From NCBI RefSeq assembly GCF_007858275.1, contig NZ_VFEV01000036.1, positions 1-64,000 of the forward strand: a stretch of DNA of 64,000 nt, given 5' to 3'. Positions within the stretch are counted from its first letter, which is position 1. Each line of letters starts with the position of its first letter. Source of the stretch: Pseudomonas proteolytica. GTDB lineage: Bacteria > Pseudomonadota > Gammaproteobacteria > Pseudomonadales > Pseudomonadaceae. The position numbers and the translations under genes are program-made. Of the stretch, positions 20,683 to 30,230 are shown piece by piece. The notes under the pieces are model-generated. The model was given only the letters and a program-made list of their open reading frames with translations, had not been told where the DNA came from and did no database searches.

Positions 20683-21285
20683 ATGCAATTAAATGTAAAT
20701 GACGCTCAAGCGATCGAAGTTTCCGAACTGACATTTGGCGGCGAATTCAACGAGACGCTCGTTCACCAAGCAGTCGTGGCCTACATGGCCGGCGGCCGTC
20801 AAGGTAGCAAGCAGCAAAAGACCCGTTCCGACGTTCGTGGTGGCGGTAAGCGCCCTTGGCGTCAGAAAGGTACTGGCCGTGCTCGTGCCGGTACTATCCG
20901 TAGCCCAATCTGGCGTGGCGGCGGTACCACTTTCGCAGCTCGTCCACAGGATCACTCTCAGAAGCTCAACAAGAAGATGTATCGCGCAGCACTGCGCTCC
21001 ATCCTTGCTGAACTCGTGCGTACTGATCGTCTGGTCGTGGTTCAGGACTTCGCTGTTGAAGGTCCAAAAACCAAAGATCTGCTGGGCAAGCTGAACAACA
21101 TGAATCTGACCGACGTTTTGATCGTGTCCGAAGCTGTTGATCAGAACCTGTACCTGGCTGCTCGCAACCTGCCACACGTTGATGTACGTGACGTGCAAGG
21201 TTCCGATCCAGTTAGTCTGATCGCATACGACAAGGTGTTGATCACCGTGTCGGCCGTGAAGAAATTCGAGGAGCTGCTGGGATGA
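20683..21285 (+). CDS. rplD: 50S ribosomal protein L4
   Basis: Lines the peptide exit tunnel. In E. coli it also represses the S10 operon by attenuation and translation block; whether that holds here is unknown. 200 residues with the tunnel-loop region [27 protein letters not shown] split by conserved basic residues, unchanged at the usual macrolide-linked Lys. Overlaps rplW by 4 nt. Confidence 0.97.
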
Positions 21286-21581
21286 ACCAGGAACGCGTAT
21301 TTAAAGTTCTGCTTGGCCCGCACGTTTCCGAAAAGGCTACGGTTCTGGCTGACAAGAAAGGCCAGTTCGTTTTCAAGGTTGCAACTGACGCAACCAAGCT
21401 GGAAATCAAGAAGGCCGTCGAAAGCCTGTTCAGCGTGAAAGTAGAGCGTGTTACTACCCTGAATGTTCTGGGTAAGAGCAAGCGCACTGCTCGCGGTCTG
21501 GGCAAGCGTAATGACTGGAAGAAGGCAGTTATCTCCCTTCAGCCAGGCCAAGATCTCGATTTCAGCAGCAGTGCTGAGTAA
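21282..21581 (+). CDS. rplW: 50S ribosomal protein L23
   Basis: Sits at the tunnel exit and docks trigger factor and SRP. 99 residues, [19 protein letters not shown], containing [21 protein letters not shown] overlap with rplD suggests translational coupling. Confidence 0.97.
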
Positions 21582-21595
21582 GGAAGGGGTGCATC

Positions 21596-22420
21596 ATGGC
21601 AATCGTTAAATGCAAACCGACTTCCCCTGGCCGCCGTTTTGTGGTCAAGGTGGTCAACCAGGAGCTGCATAAAGGCGCTCCTCACGCACCGCTGCTCGAG
21701 AAGAAATCGAAGACTGGTGGTCGTAACAACAATGGTCGTATTACCACTCGTCACATCGGTGGTGGCCATAAGCAGCATTATCGTCTGGTCGATTTCCGTC
21801 GCAACGACAAAGATGGCATCTCTGCCACTGTCGAGCGTATCGAATACGATCCAAACCGTACTGCTCACATCGCTCTGCTGCTGTACGCAGATGGCGAGCG
21901 TCGCTATATCATCGCGCCTAAAGGCGTGAGTGCTGGCGACCAGCTGATCGCAGGTGCCCTGGCACCGATCAAGCCGGGCAACGCTCTGCAACTGCGTAAC
22001 ATTCCAGTTGGTAGCACCGTACACGGCATCGAATTGAAGCCAGGTAAAGGCGCACAGATCGCTCGTTCCGCTGGTGCTTCGGCTCAGCTGATCGCTCGTG
22101 AAGGTGTCTACGTGACCCTGCGTCTGCGTTCTGGTGAGATGCGTAAAGTACTGGCTGAATGCCGTGCGACCCTGGGCGAAGTCTCGAACTCCGAGCACAG
22201 CCTGCGTTCGCTGGGTAAAGCTGGTGCCAAACGCTGGCGTGGCGTTCGCCCAACCGTTCGTGGTGTTGCCATGAACCCGGTTGACCACCCACACGGTGGT
22301 GGTGAAGGTCGTACCTCTGGTGGTCGTCATCCGGTATCGCCATGGGGCTTCCCGACTAAGGGCGCGAAGACTCGTGGTAATAAGCGTACCGACAAAATGA
22401 TCGTCCGTCGTCGCAAGTAA
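21596..22420 (+). CDS. rplB: 50S ribosomal protein L2
   Basis: Large 23S rRNA binder needed for subunit joining and peptidyl transfer. 274 residues. The conserved C-terminal region has MNPVDHPHGGGEGRTSGGRHPVSPWG, including the essential His of the HPHGGGEG motif. Located between rplW and rpsS in normal S10 order. Confidence 0.98.
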   Translation: MAIVKCKPTSPGRRFVVKVVNQELHKGAPHAPLLEKKSKTGGRNNNGRITTRHIGGGHKQHYRLVDFRRNDKDGISATVERIEYDPNRTAHIALLLYADGERRYIIAPKGVSAGDQLIAGALAPIKPGNALQLRNIPVGSTVHGIELKPGKGAQIARSAGASAQLIAREGVYVTLRLRSGEMRKVLAECRATLGEVSNSEHSLRSLGKAGAKRWRGVRPTVRGVAMNPVDHPHGGGEGRTSGGRHPVSPWGFPTKGAKTRGNKRTDKMIVRRRK

Positions 22421-22436
22421 ATAGAGGGATACGACA

Positions 22437-22712
22437 GTGCCACGTTCTCTGAAAAAAGGTCCTTTTATTGATCTTCACCTACTGAAGAAGATCGAAGTGG
22501 CGGCGGAAAAGAACGATCGCAAACCAGTTAAGACCTGGTCGCGCCGTTCTATGATCCTGCCACAAATGGTCGGTTTGACCATCGCAGTACACAACGGTCG
22601 TCAACACGTCCCAGTTCTCGTTAACGAAGACATGGTCGGCCACAAACTGGGCGAGTTTGCCGGTACCCGCACTTACCGTGGGCACGTGGCAGACAAGAAA
22701 GCCAAGCGTTAA
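22437..22712 (+). CDS. rpsS: 30S ribosomal protein S19
   Basis: 30S head protein that contacts S13 and the A-site finger. 91 residues, starting at GTG 22437 (PRSLKKGPFIDLHLLKK), with GHKLGEFAGTRTYRGH near the C terminus. Follows rplB by 16 nt. Confidence 0.97.
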   Translation: MPRSLKKGPFIDLHLLKKIEVAAEKNDRKPVKTWSRRSMILPQMVGLTIAVHNGRQHVPVLVNEDMVGHKLGEFAGTRTYRGHVADKKAKR

Positions 22713-22723
22713 GGGGTTAGGAA

Positions 22724-23056
22724 ATGGAAGTAGCCGCTAAGTTGTCGGGCGCTCGAATCTCCGCCCAGAAAGCCCGCTTGGTCGCCGACCAGATCCGCGG
22801 GAAGAAGGTGGGCGAAGCGCTCAACCTGTTGGCTTTCAGCAGTAAGAAAGCCGCCGAGATCATGAAGAAAGTGCTGGAGTCGGCCGTAGCCAACGCCGAG
22901 CATAACGAAGGCGCAGACGTTGATGACCTGAAGGTCAGCACCGTTTTCGTCAACGAAGGGCGTTCGCTGAAGCGTATCATGCCGCGTGCCAAAGGCCGTG
23001 CTGATCGCATCGTCAAGCGGTCTTGCCATATCACTGTCAAGGTTGCTGACAAGTAA
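22724..23056 (+). CDS. rplV: 50S ribosomal protein L22
   Basis: Its beta-hairpin lines the exit tunnel opposite L4. 110 residues, [27 protein letters not shown], and the hairpin tip near [14 protein letters not shown] is full length, with no deletion of the macrolide-resistance type. Confidence 0.97.
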
Positions 23057-23069
23057 CGGAGTCGAAGAG

Positions 23070-23756
23070 ATGGGTCAGAAAGTACATCCCATTGGCATTC
23101 GCCTGGGAATCGTCAAGGAGCACACCTCCGTCTGGTACGCAGACGGTCGGACTTATGCGGACTATTTGTTCGCTGATCTGAAGGTGCGTGAGTATCTCCA
23201 AGACAAACTAAAAAGCGCGTCCGTAAGCCGTATCGATATCCATCGTCCGGCTCAAACTGCACGTATCACCATCCACACCGCTCGTCCAGGTATCGTTATC
23301 GGGAAGAAAGGTGAAGATGTTGAGAAACTGCGTCAGGACCTGACCAAGCAAATGGGTGTGCCTGTGCACATCAATATCGAAGAGATCCGCAAGCCGGAGC
23401 TCGACGGTATGCTGGTTGCGCAGAGCGTAGCTCAGCAGCTGGAGCGCCGCGTAATGTTCCGTCGTGCTATGAAGCGCGCCGTGCAGAACGCAATGCGTAT
23501 TGGTGCCAAGGGCATCAAAATCCAAGTGAGCGGTCGTCTCGGCGGTGCTGAAATCGCACGTACTGAATGGTATCGCGAAGGTCGTGTGCCGTTGCACACC
23601 CTGCGTGCCGACATCGACTATGCCAACTACGAAGCTCACACCACTTACGGTGTGATCGGTGTAAAGGTTTGGATCTTCAAAGGCGAAGTAATTGGTGGTC
23701 GCCAAGAAGAACTGAAACCACAAGCACCAGCGCCTCGTAAAAAAGCTGCTAAGTAA
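23070..23756 (+). CDS. rpsC: 30S ribosomal protein S3
   Basis: Forms part of the mRNA entry channel with S4 and S5. 228 residues from ATG 23070 ([18 protein letters not shown]) after GGAGTCGAAGAG. A KH domain is in the N-terminal half ([15 protein letters not shown]) and the C-terminal tail is Lys/Pro/Ala-rich. An open frame extends upstream into rplV, but the family start is here. Confidence 0.97.
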
Positions 23757-23768
23757 GGGGTACGCCAA

Positions 23769-24182
23769 ATGTTGCAACCTAAGCGTACGAAGTTCCGCAA
23801 GCAGATGACAGGCCACAACCGTGGTCTGGCTCAGCGCGGTAGCAAAGTCAGCTTCGGCGAGTTCGCGCTGAAGTCTGTAGCTCGTGGTCGTCTCACCGCT
23901 CGTCAGATCGAGTCAGCGCGTCGTGCACTGACCCGTCACGTAAAACGTGGCGGCAAGATCTGGATCCGTGTATTCCCGGACAAGCCGATCTCCAAAAAGC
24001 CTCTCGAGGTTCGGATGGGTAAAGGTAAGGGTAACGTGGAATACTGGGTAGCCCAGATTCAGCCAGGCAAAGTCCTGTATGAAATCGAGGGTGTAACTGA
24101 AGAGCTGGCGCGTGAGGCTTTTGCCCTGGCTGCTGCAAAGCTGCCGCTCGCCACCGCCTTTGTTAAACGGACGGTGATGTGA
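23769..24182 (+). CDS. rplP: 50S ribosomal protein L16
   Basis: Organises the A-site tRNA elbow region of the 50S. 137 residues, [19 protein letters not shown], with [14 protein letters not shown] and [15 protein letters not shown]. The stop shares one base with the rpmC start (TGATG), so the two are coupled. Confidence 0.97.
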
Positions 24183-24373
24183 TGAAAGCGAATGAACTTC
24201 GTGAAAAATCCGCACAGCAGCTGAACGAGCAACTGCTCGGCCTGCTGCGCGACCAGTTCAATCTGCGTATGCAGAAAGCAACTGGCCAGTTGGGGCAGTC
24301 TCATCTGCTCTCGCAAGTTAAGCGTGACATTGCTCGCGTGAAGACTGTGCTCAACCAGCAGGCAGGTAAGTGA
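24182..24373 (+). CDS. rpmC: 50S ribosomal protein L29
   Basis: Small helical protein at the tunnel exit beside L23. 63 residues, [20 protein letters not shown], ending [15 protein letters not shown] 24182 overlaps the rplP stop; a GTG three bases upstream would give one extra Met and is less likely. Confidence 0.95.
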
Positions 24374-24375
24374 TC

Positions 24376-24642
24376 ATGGCTGAAGCCGAAAAGACTGTCC
24401 GTACGCTGACTGGCCGTGTTGTCAGCGACAAGATGGACAAAACCATCACCGTTTTGATCGAGCGTCGCGTTAAGCACCCGATCTACGGTAAATATGTTAA
24501 GCGTTCGACTAAGCTGCACGCGCACGACGAAACCAACCAGTGCCACATCGGCGACAAAGTCACTATTCGTGAAACTCGTCCGCTGGCCAAGACTAAGTCT
24601 TGGGCGCTGGTTGATGTTCTCGAACGCGCTGTGGAAGTCTAA
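24376..24642 (+). CDS. rpsQ: 30S ribosomal protein S17
   Basis: OB-fold primary binder of the 16S 5' domain. 88 residues from ATG 24376 (MAEAEKTVRTLTGRVVSDKMDKT), with the family core KHPIYGKYVKRSTKLHAHDE. Ends the S10-type cluster; only 23 nt separate it from rplN, and no terminator is visible there, so the S10 and spc clusters are probably joined. Confidence 0.97.
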   Translation: MAEAEKTVRTLTGRVVSDKMDKTITVLIERRVKHPIYGKYVKRSTKLHAHDETNQCHIGDKVTIRETRPLAKTKSWALVDVLERAVEV

Positions 24643-24665
24643 GGACTAGGGGTCGGAGAAATTAT

Positions 24666-25034
24666 ATGATTCAGACTCAATCCATGCTCGATGTGGCCGA
24701 TAACAGCGGCGCTCGCCGTGTTATGTGCATCAAGGTGCTGGGTGGCTCCCATCGTCGTTACGCTGGTATCGGTGACATCATCAAAGTTACCGTCAAGGAA
24801 GCAATTCCTCGCGGTAAAGTGAAAAAAGGCCAAGTGATGACTGCTGTTGTAGTCCGCACTCGTCACGGCGTACGTCGTGCTGATGGCTCCATTATCCGCT
24901 TTGATGGCAACGCTGCTGTTCTTCTGAACAACAAGCAAGAGCCGATCGGCACCCGTATCTTTGGGCCAGTGACCCGTGAACTTCGTACTGAGAAGTTCAT
25001 GAAGATCGTCTCGCTCGCCCCAGAAGTGCTGTAA
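24666..25034 (+). CDS. rplN: 50S ribosomal protein L14
   Basis: Interface protein, binding site for the silencing factor RsfS. 122 residues, MIQTQSMLDVADNSGARRVMCIKVLGG, with GTRIFGPVTRELR in the C-terminal half. First gene of the spc cluster. Confidence 0.98.
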   Translation: MIQTQSMLDVADNSGARRVMCIKVLGGSHRRYAGIGDIIKVTVKEAIPRGKVKKGQVMTAVVVRTRHGVRRADGSIIRFDGNAAVLLNNKQEPIGTRIFGPVTRELRTEKFMKIVSLAPEVL

Positions 25035-25045
25035 GGAGATCCGAC

Positions 25046-25360
25046 ATGCAAAAGATTCGTCGTGACGACGAGATCATCGTGATCGCCGGCAAAGACAAAG
25101 GTAAGCGCGGTAAGGTGCTGAAGGTTCTTGCTGATGACCGTCTGGTCATTGGTGGTCTGAACCTGGTCAAGCGTCATACCAAGCCTAACCCCGCGTCGGG
25201 CGTACAGGGCGGTATCGTCGAGAAAGAAGCGCCATTGCACGCTTCTAACGTCGCCATCTTCAACGGCGAAACCAACAAGGCTGACCGCGTTGGTTTCAAA
25301 GTAGAAGACGGTAAGAAAATTCGTGTCTTCAAGTCGACCCAAAAAGCGGTTGATGCTTGA
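25046..25360 (+). CDS. rplX: 50S ribosomal protein L24
   Basis: Assembly initiator with a KOW fold. 104 residues, MQKIRRDDEIIVIAGKDKGKRGKV, with KRHTKPNPASGVQGGIVEKEAP. Between rplN and rplE as usual. Confidence 0.97.
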   Translation: MQKIRRDDEIIVIAGKDKGKRGKVLKVLADDRLVIGGLNLVKRHTKPNPASGVQGGIVEKEAPLHASNVAIFNGETNKADRVGFKVEDGKKIRVFKSTQKAVDA

Positions 25361-25382
25361 ACACTGCTAGGTAGATAAGACC

Positions 25383-25922
25383 ATGGCACGACTAAAAGAG
25401 ATTTACCGGAAGGAAATCGCTCCGAAGCTTAAGGAAGAACTTAAGCTTTCGAACGTGATGGAAGTTCCGCGCGTTACCAAAATCACCCTGAACATGGGTC
25501 TGGGCGAAGCGATCGGTGACAAAAAAGTCATCGAGCACGCTGTTGCTGACCTGGAAAAGATCACCGGTCAAAAAGTCGTTGTGACTTACGCTCGGAAATC
25601 CATCGCTGGCTTTAAAGTCCGTGAAGGTTGGCCGATCGGTGTCAAAGTGACTCTGCGCCGTGAGCGTATGTACGAGTTCCTGGATCGTCTGCTGTCGATC
25701 TCCCTGCCTCGGGTTCGCGACTTCCGCGGCCTGAATGCCAAGTCCTTCGATGGTCGTGGTAACTACAGCATGGGCGTGAAAGAGCAGATCATCTTCCCGG
25801 AAATCGACTACGACAAGATCGATGCTCTCCGCGGTCTGGACATCACCCTGACCACCACTGCCAAGAACGATGATGAAGGCCGCGCTCTGCTGCGTGCGTT
25901 CAAATTCCCGTTCCGCAACTGA
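25383..25922 (+). CDS. rplE: 50S ribosomal protein L5
   Basis: 5S rRNA-binding protein that bridges to S13 in the head. 179 residues, with KITLNMGLGEAIGDKK, KVREGWPIGVKVTLRR and IFPEIDYDK. In E. coli, S8 represses the spc operon by binding mRNA near the start of this gene; I did not identify that target here. Confidence 0.98.
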   Translation: MARLKEIYRKEIAPKLKEELKLSNVMEVPRVTKITLNMGLGEAIGDKKVIEHAVADLEKITGQKVVVTYARKSIAGFKVREGWPIGVKVTLRRERMYEFLDRLLSISLPRVRDFRGLNAKSFDGRGNYSMGVKEQIIFPEIDYDKIDALRGLDITLTTTAKNDDEGRALLRAFKFPFRN

Positions 25923-25935
25923 TTGGAGTAGGACC

Positions 25936-26241
25936 ATGGCCAAGATGAGCATGAAAAACCGCGAGCTGAAGCGTCAGCTCACGGTTGCCAAGTACGCCAA
26001 GAAGCGTGCAGCACTGAAAGCTATCATCGTTGATCTGAACGCAAGTCCAGAGGCGCGTTGGGAAGCTACAGTAGCTCTGCAGAAGCAGCCACGTGACGCA
26101 AGCGCCTCGCGCATGCGTAACCGCTGCCGCCTGACCGGTCGTCCACACGGCGTTTACCGCAAGTTCGGCCTCGGCCGTAACAAACTGCGTGAAGCGGCAA
26201 TGCGTGGTGACGTACCAGGTCTGGTTAAAGCCAGCTGGTAA
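25936..26241 (+). CDS. rpsN: 30S ribosomal protein S14
   Basis: 30S head protein. 101 residues from ATG 25936 (MAKMSMKNRELKRQLTVAKYAKK). It is the long zinc-free form: the region equivalent to the CxxC zinc site reads SRMRNRCRLTGRPHG with one Cys. A frame extends upstream into rplE, but this is the family start. A terminator and a candidate promoter separate it from rpsH, which is unusual inside the spc cluster. Confidence 0.97.
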   Translation: MAKMSMKNRELKRQLTVAKYAKKRAALKAIIVDLNASPEARWEATVALQKQPRDASASRMRNRCRLTGRPHGVYRKFGLGRNKLREAAMRGDVPGLVKASW

Positions 26242-26304
26242 GTACTTTCGAAGTCCAGGTGGTCAGGATCGCAAGATACTGACCACCGGTGGCCTAGAAT
26301 CTGG

Positions 26305-26330
26305 AACAAGCCCCTTTTGGGGCTTGTTTC
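26305..26330 (+). terminator. terminator or attenuator between rpsN and rpsH
   Basis: Perfect 10-bp stem (26305-26314 with 26319-26328), TTTT loop, followed by a short T-rich stretch (TTTC ATTT). It lies in a 208-nt gap in the spc cluster. Confidence 0.7.
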
Positions 26331-26352
26331 ATTTCCGGAGTGTGTCTAAAAT
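26324..26352 (+). promoter_or_regulatory. candidate internal promoter before rpsH
   Basis: TTGTTT (26324-26329), 17-nt spacer, TAAAAT (26347-26352), followed by GC-rich ACGCGGCTCGCC, the discriminator type seen at the other ribosomal promoters here. The -35 overlaps the descending arm of the terminator. Confidence 0.5.
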
Positions 26353-26449
26353 ACGCGGCTCGCCTGAGCCCGTGTGTTTTATGCTCGGAGATTCTCGGTG
26401 ACATATGTAGCCGCAAGGCTAATTTTTTTGTATTAGGAGCGTCTAGCCC

Positions 26450-26842
26450 ATGAGTATGCAGGACCCGTTAGCGGACATGCTAACTCGTATCCGTAATGCC
26501 CAGATGGCTGAAAAGTCCGTCGTAAGCATGCCATCTTCCACGTTGAAGGTAGCTGTTGCCAAAGTCCTGAAAGACGAAGGCTACATTGCGGGTTATCAGA
26601 TCAGCAGCGAAATCAAGCCACTGCTGTCCATCGAGCTGAAGTACTTCGAAGGCCGTCCGGTCATCGAGGAAGTGAAGCGCGTTAGCCGTCCAGGCCTGCG
26701 TCAGTACAAGTCCGTTGAAGATCTGCCGAAAGTTCGTGGCGGTCTCGGTGTGTCTATCGTCTCCACCAACAAAGGTGTGATGACGGATCGTGCTGCGCGC
26801 GCTGCCGGTGTCGGCGGCGAAGTTCTTTGCACTGTGTTCTAA
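26450..26842 (+). CDS. rpsH: 30S ribosomal protein S8
   Basis: Central-domain 16S binder and, in E. coli, repressor of the spc operon. 130 residues, MSMQDPLADMLTRIRNAQ, with the C-terminal GLGVSIVSTNKGVMTD motif. It begins after AGGAG at 26436 and is the first gene after the internal terminator/promoter. Confidence 0.98.
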   Translation: MSMQDPLADMLTRIRNAQMAEKSVVSMPSSTLKVAVAKVLKDEGYIAGYQISSEIKPLLSIELKYFEGRPVIEEVKRVSRPGLRQYKSVEDLPKVRGGLGVSIVSTNKGVMTDRAARAAGVGGEVLCTVF

Positions 26843-26854
26843 GGGGGGATAAGC

Positions 26855-27388
26855 ATGTCTCGCGTCGCTAAGAACCCCGTTAAGCTGCCAGCCGGTGTCG
26901 AAGTAAAATTCGCAGGCCAACAGCTTTCGGTGAAGGGTGCCAAGGGTACTCTTGAACTGAACATCCATTCGTCCGTTGAGATCGTTGAAGAAGCTGGTGA
27001 GCTGCGTTTCGCTGCTCGCAATGGCGATCAACAAACTCGCGCAATGGCCGGTACCACGCGTGCGTTGGTAAACAACATGGTCCAAGGCGTAAGCCAAGGC
27101 TTCGAGCGTAAGCTCCAGCTGGTCGGTGTTGGTTACAAAGCGCAAGCAAAAGGCACGGTTTTGAACCTGGCCCTTGGCTTCTCGCACCCAGTGGATTACG
27201 AACTGCCGGAAGGCATCACCGCTGAAACTCCTAGCCAGACCGATATCCTGATCAAGGGCATCGATAAGCAGCTGGTAGGTCAAGTGGCTGCCGAGATCCG
27301 CGACTTCCGTCCACCAGAGCCGTACAAAGGCAAAGGTGTGCGCTACGCGGACGAAGTCGTCCGTCGTAAAGAAGCCAAGAAGAAGTAG
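26855..27388 (+). CDS. rplF: 50S ribosomal protein L6
   Basis: Two-domain protein near the sarcin-ricin loop. 177 residues, MSRVAKNPVKLPAGVEVKF, with LQLVGVGYKAQAKG and the C-terminal PPEPYKGKGVRYADE signature. Confidence 0.98.
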   Translation: MSRVAKNPVKLPAGVEVKFAGQQLSVKGAKGTLELNIHSSVEIVEEAGELRFAARNGDQQTRAMAGTTRALVNNMVQGVSQGFERKLQLVGVGYKAQAKGTVLNLALGFSHPVDYELPEGITAETPSQTDILIKGIDKQLVGQVAAEIRDFRPPEPYKGKGVRYADEVVRRKEAKKK

Positions 27389-27398
27389 GGCATAGCAA

Positions 27399-27749
27399 AT
27401 GACCGACAAAAAAGTTACTCGACTGCGTCGCGCTCGCAAAGCACGCCTGAAAATGCACGAACTCGAAGTCGTGCGTCTCTGCGTGTTCCGCTCGTCGCAG
27501 CACATCTACGCCCAGGTCATCTCGGCCGACGGCAACAAAGTCCTGGCAAGCGCCTCGACTTTGGATAAAGAACTGCGTGATGGTGCCACTGGCAACATCG
27601 ACGCGGCCACTAAGGTTGGCCAGCTGGTCGCTACGCGTGCTAAGGCCGCTGGCGTCTCGCAAGTGGCTTTCGACCGCTCTGGCTTCAAGTACCACGGCCG
27701 CGTTAAAGCGCTGGCTGATGCTGCTCGTGAAGCTGGGCTGGAGTTCTAA
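27399..27749 (+). CDS. rplR: 50S ribosomal protein L18
   Basis: 5S rRNA-binding protein of the central protuberance. 116 residues, with RLCVFRSSQHIYAQVI and the C-terminal FDRSGFKYHGRVKALADAAREAGL. It is 3 nt upstream of rpsE. Confidence 0.98.
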   Translation: MTDKKVTRLRRARKARLKMHELEVVRLCVFRSSQHIYAQVISADGNKVLASASTLDKELRDGATGNIDAATKVGQLVATRAKAAGVSQVAFDRSGFKYHGRVKALADAAREAGLEF

Positions 27750-27752
27750 GTT

Positions 27753-28253
27753 ATGTCAAATAACGACCAAAAGCGCGACGAAGGCTACATTGAGAAGCTG
27801 GTTCAAGTTAACCGCGTAGCCAAGACCGTTAAAGGCGGCCGTATCTTCACCTTCACCGCGTTGACCGTGGTTGGTGATGGTAAGGGCCGTGTTGGCTTCG
27901 GCCGTGGCAAGTCGCGTGAAGTGCCTGCTGCGATCCAGAAGGCAATGGAAGCTGCTCGTCGCAACATGATCCAAGTTGACCTGAACGGCACCACCCTGCA
28001 GTACGCAATGAAGTCTGCCCATGGCGCTTCGAAGGTGTACATGCAGCCTGCCTCTGAAGGTACCGGTATCATCGCTGGCGGCGCTATGCGTGCTGTCCTC
28101 GAGGTTGCTGGCGTTCAGAACGTTCTGGCCAAGTGCTACGGCTCGACTAACCCGGTAAACGTGGTTCACGCCACTTTCAAAGGTTTGAAAGCTATGCAAT
28201 CTCCTGAATCCATTGCCGCCAAGCGTGGCAAAAGCGTCAAGGAGATCTTCTGA
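27753..28253 (+). CDS. rpsE: 30S ribosomal protein S5
   Basis: Forms the mRNA entry and fidelity region with S4. 166 residues. The double-stranded RNA-binding half has [16 protein letters not shown] (spectinomycin-loop region with wild-type Lys-Gly-Gly-Arg), followed by [15 protein letters not shown] and [12 protein letters not shown]. Confidence 0.98.
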
Positions 28254-28255
28254 TC

Positions 28256-28432
28256 ATGGCTACCGTTAAAGTAACGCTGATCAAAAGCATGACCGGCCGC
28301 ATCCCTAACCACAAATTGTGCGTTAAGGGTTTGGGTCTGCGTCGCATCGGTCACACTGTAGAAGTCCAGGATACTCCCGAGAATCGCGGGATGATCAACA
28401 AGGCTTACTACATGCTGCGTGTCGAGGGTTAA
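28256..28432 (+). CDS. rpmD: 50S ribosomal protein L30
   Basis: Small 50S protein, 58 residues from ATG 28256 ([20 protein letters not shown]) to TAA at 28430-28432. The family core [16 protein letters not shown] is followed by a C terminus ending YYMLRVEG. It is 2 nt after rpsE and 3 nt before rplO, in normal spc order. Confidence 0.97.
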
Positions 28433-28435
28433 TCG

Positions 28436-28873
28436 ATGAAACTCAATGATCTGAGTCCAGCGCCGGGTTCCCGTCGCGAAAAGCATCGTCCGGGCCGTGG
28501 TATCGGTAGCGGTTTGGGTAAGACTGGTGGCCGTGGCCACAAAGGTCAAACCTCCCGCTCCGGTGGCACCATCGCTCCAGGCTTTGAAGGCGGTCAACAG
28601 CCGCTGCATCGTCGCCTGCCGAAGTTCGGTTTCGTTTCCCTGAAGGCCATGGATCGCGCAGAAGTGCGTTTGTCCGAACTGGCTAAAGTGGAAGGCGACA
28701 TCGTTACTCTGCAGACCCTGAAAGATGCCAACGTGATCAACGTCAACGTACAGCGTGTGAAAATCATGCTGTCCGGTGAAGTGACTCGCGCTGTCACTAT
28801 CGGCAAGGGAATCGGCGCCACCAAAGGTGCGCGTTCGGCTATCGAAGCAGCTGGCGGCAAGTTCGAGGAATAA
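28436..28873 (+). CDS. rplO: 50S ribosomal protein L15
   Basis: Late-assembly 50S protein. 145 residues with the Gly-rich N-terminal tail (GRGIGSGLGKTGGRGHKGQ) that threads into 23S rRNA, and the C-terminal GATKGARSAIEAAGG. Its stop directly abuts the secY start (TAAATG), implying coupling. Confidence 0.97.
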   Translation: MKLNDLSPAPGSRREKHRPGRGIGSGLGKTGGRGHKGQTSRSGGTIAPGFEGGQQPLHRRLPKFGFVSLKAMDRAEVRLSELAKVEGDIVTLQTLKDANVINVNVQRVKIMLSGEVTRAVTIGKGIGATKGARSAIEAAGGKFEE

Positions 28874-30202
28874 ATGGCTAAGCAAGGTGCTCTCTCAGCG
28901 CTCGGCAAAGGCGGTATGTCTGAACTTTGGGCTCGTCTGCGTTTTCTGTTCCTGGCGATTATCGTCTACCGAATAGGCGCACACATCCCGGTTCCAGGTA
29001 TCAACCCGGACCGACTCGCAGACCTGTTTCGACAGAATGAGGGGACCATTCTTAGCTTGTTCAACATGTTTTCCGGCGGCGCGCTGGAGCGGATGAGCAT
29101 CTTTGCACTGGGGATCATGCCGTACATTTCGGCATCGATCATCATGCAGTTGATGAGCGCCGTCAGCCCGCAGCTGGAGCAGTTGAAGAAGGAAGGTGAA
29201 GCTGGTCGTCGCAAGATTAGCCAGTACACCCGCTACCTCACTGTCGTTCTTGCTCTTGTCCAGGCTGTTGGCATGTCCATCGGTCTGGCAGGGCAGGGCG
29301 TAGCGTTCACTGGTGACTTTGGCTTCCATTTCGTCGCGGTAACCACATTTGTGGCTGGTGCGATGTTCATGATGTGGCTGGGTGAGCAGATTACTGAGCG
29401 TGGTGTTGGCAACGGTATCTCGATGTTGATTTTCGCAGGTATCGTCGCCGGTCTTCCGAGGGCAATCGGGCAGTCTTTCGAGTCTGCGCGTCAGGGTGAT
29501 ATCAATATCTTCGCCTTGGTTGCCATCGGTTTGCTGGCAGTAGCGATTATCGGTTTTGTGGTGTTCATTGAGCGTGGTCAGCGTCGTATTGCTGTTCACT
29601 ACGCTAAGCGTCAGCAGGGCCGCAAGGTCTTCGCTGCGCAGACCAGCCACTTGCCGCTGAAAGTGAATATGGCCGGTGTTATTCCTGCTATCTTCGCGAG
29701 CAGCATTTTGCTGTTTCCGGCTTCGTTGGGTGCCTGGTTCGGTCAGTCTGAAGGTATGGGCTGGTTGCAGGACATCTCGCAGTCGATCGCTCCTGGTCAG
29801 CCGTTGAATATTCTGCTGTTTAGTGCAGGGATTATTTTCTTCTGCTTCTTCTATACGGCGTTGATGTTCAATCCGAAAGACGTAGCGGAAAACCTGAAGA
29901 AGTCCGGTGCCTTTATTCCGGGTATTCGTCCGGGCGAGCAGTCGGCGCGCTACATTGATGGCGTTCTGACCCGTTTGACCCTGTTCGGTGCTCTATATAT
30001 GACGGCCGTGTGCTTGTTGCCCCAGTTCCTGGTGGTTGCAGCCAACGTTCCGTTCTACCTTGGCGGGACCTCGTTGCTGATCGTCGTCGTGGTTGTGATG
30101 GACTTCATGTCCCAAGTACAATCGCACCTCGTTTCGCACCAGTACGAATCCCTGATGAAGAAAGCCAACCTGAAGGGCTACGGCAGCGGCATGTTGCGCT
30201 GA
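28874..30202 (+). CDS. secY: preprotein translocase subunit SecY
   Basis: Channel subunit of the SecYEG translocon in the inner membrane. The 442-residue protein has about ten hydrophobic segments. Motifs include [12 protein letters not shown] in TM1, [14 protein letters not shown] in TM2b, the cytoplasmic loop [15 protein letters not shown], and [13 protein letters not shown] before TM9. Partner SecE is at 3091. Ends the spc cluster together with rpmJ. Confidence 0.98.
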
Positions 30203-30230
30203 GTACCCCATAAGGTTCGAGGAGTTGGTG

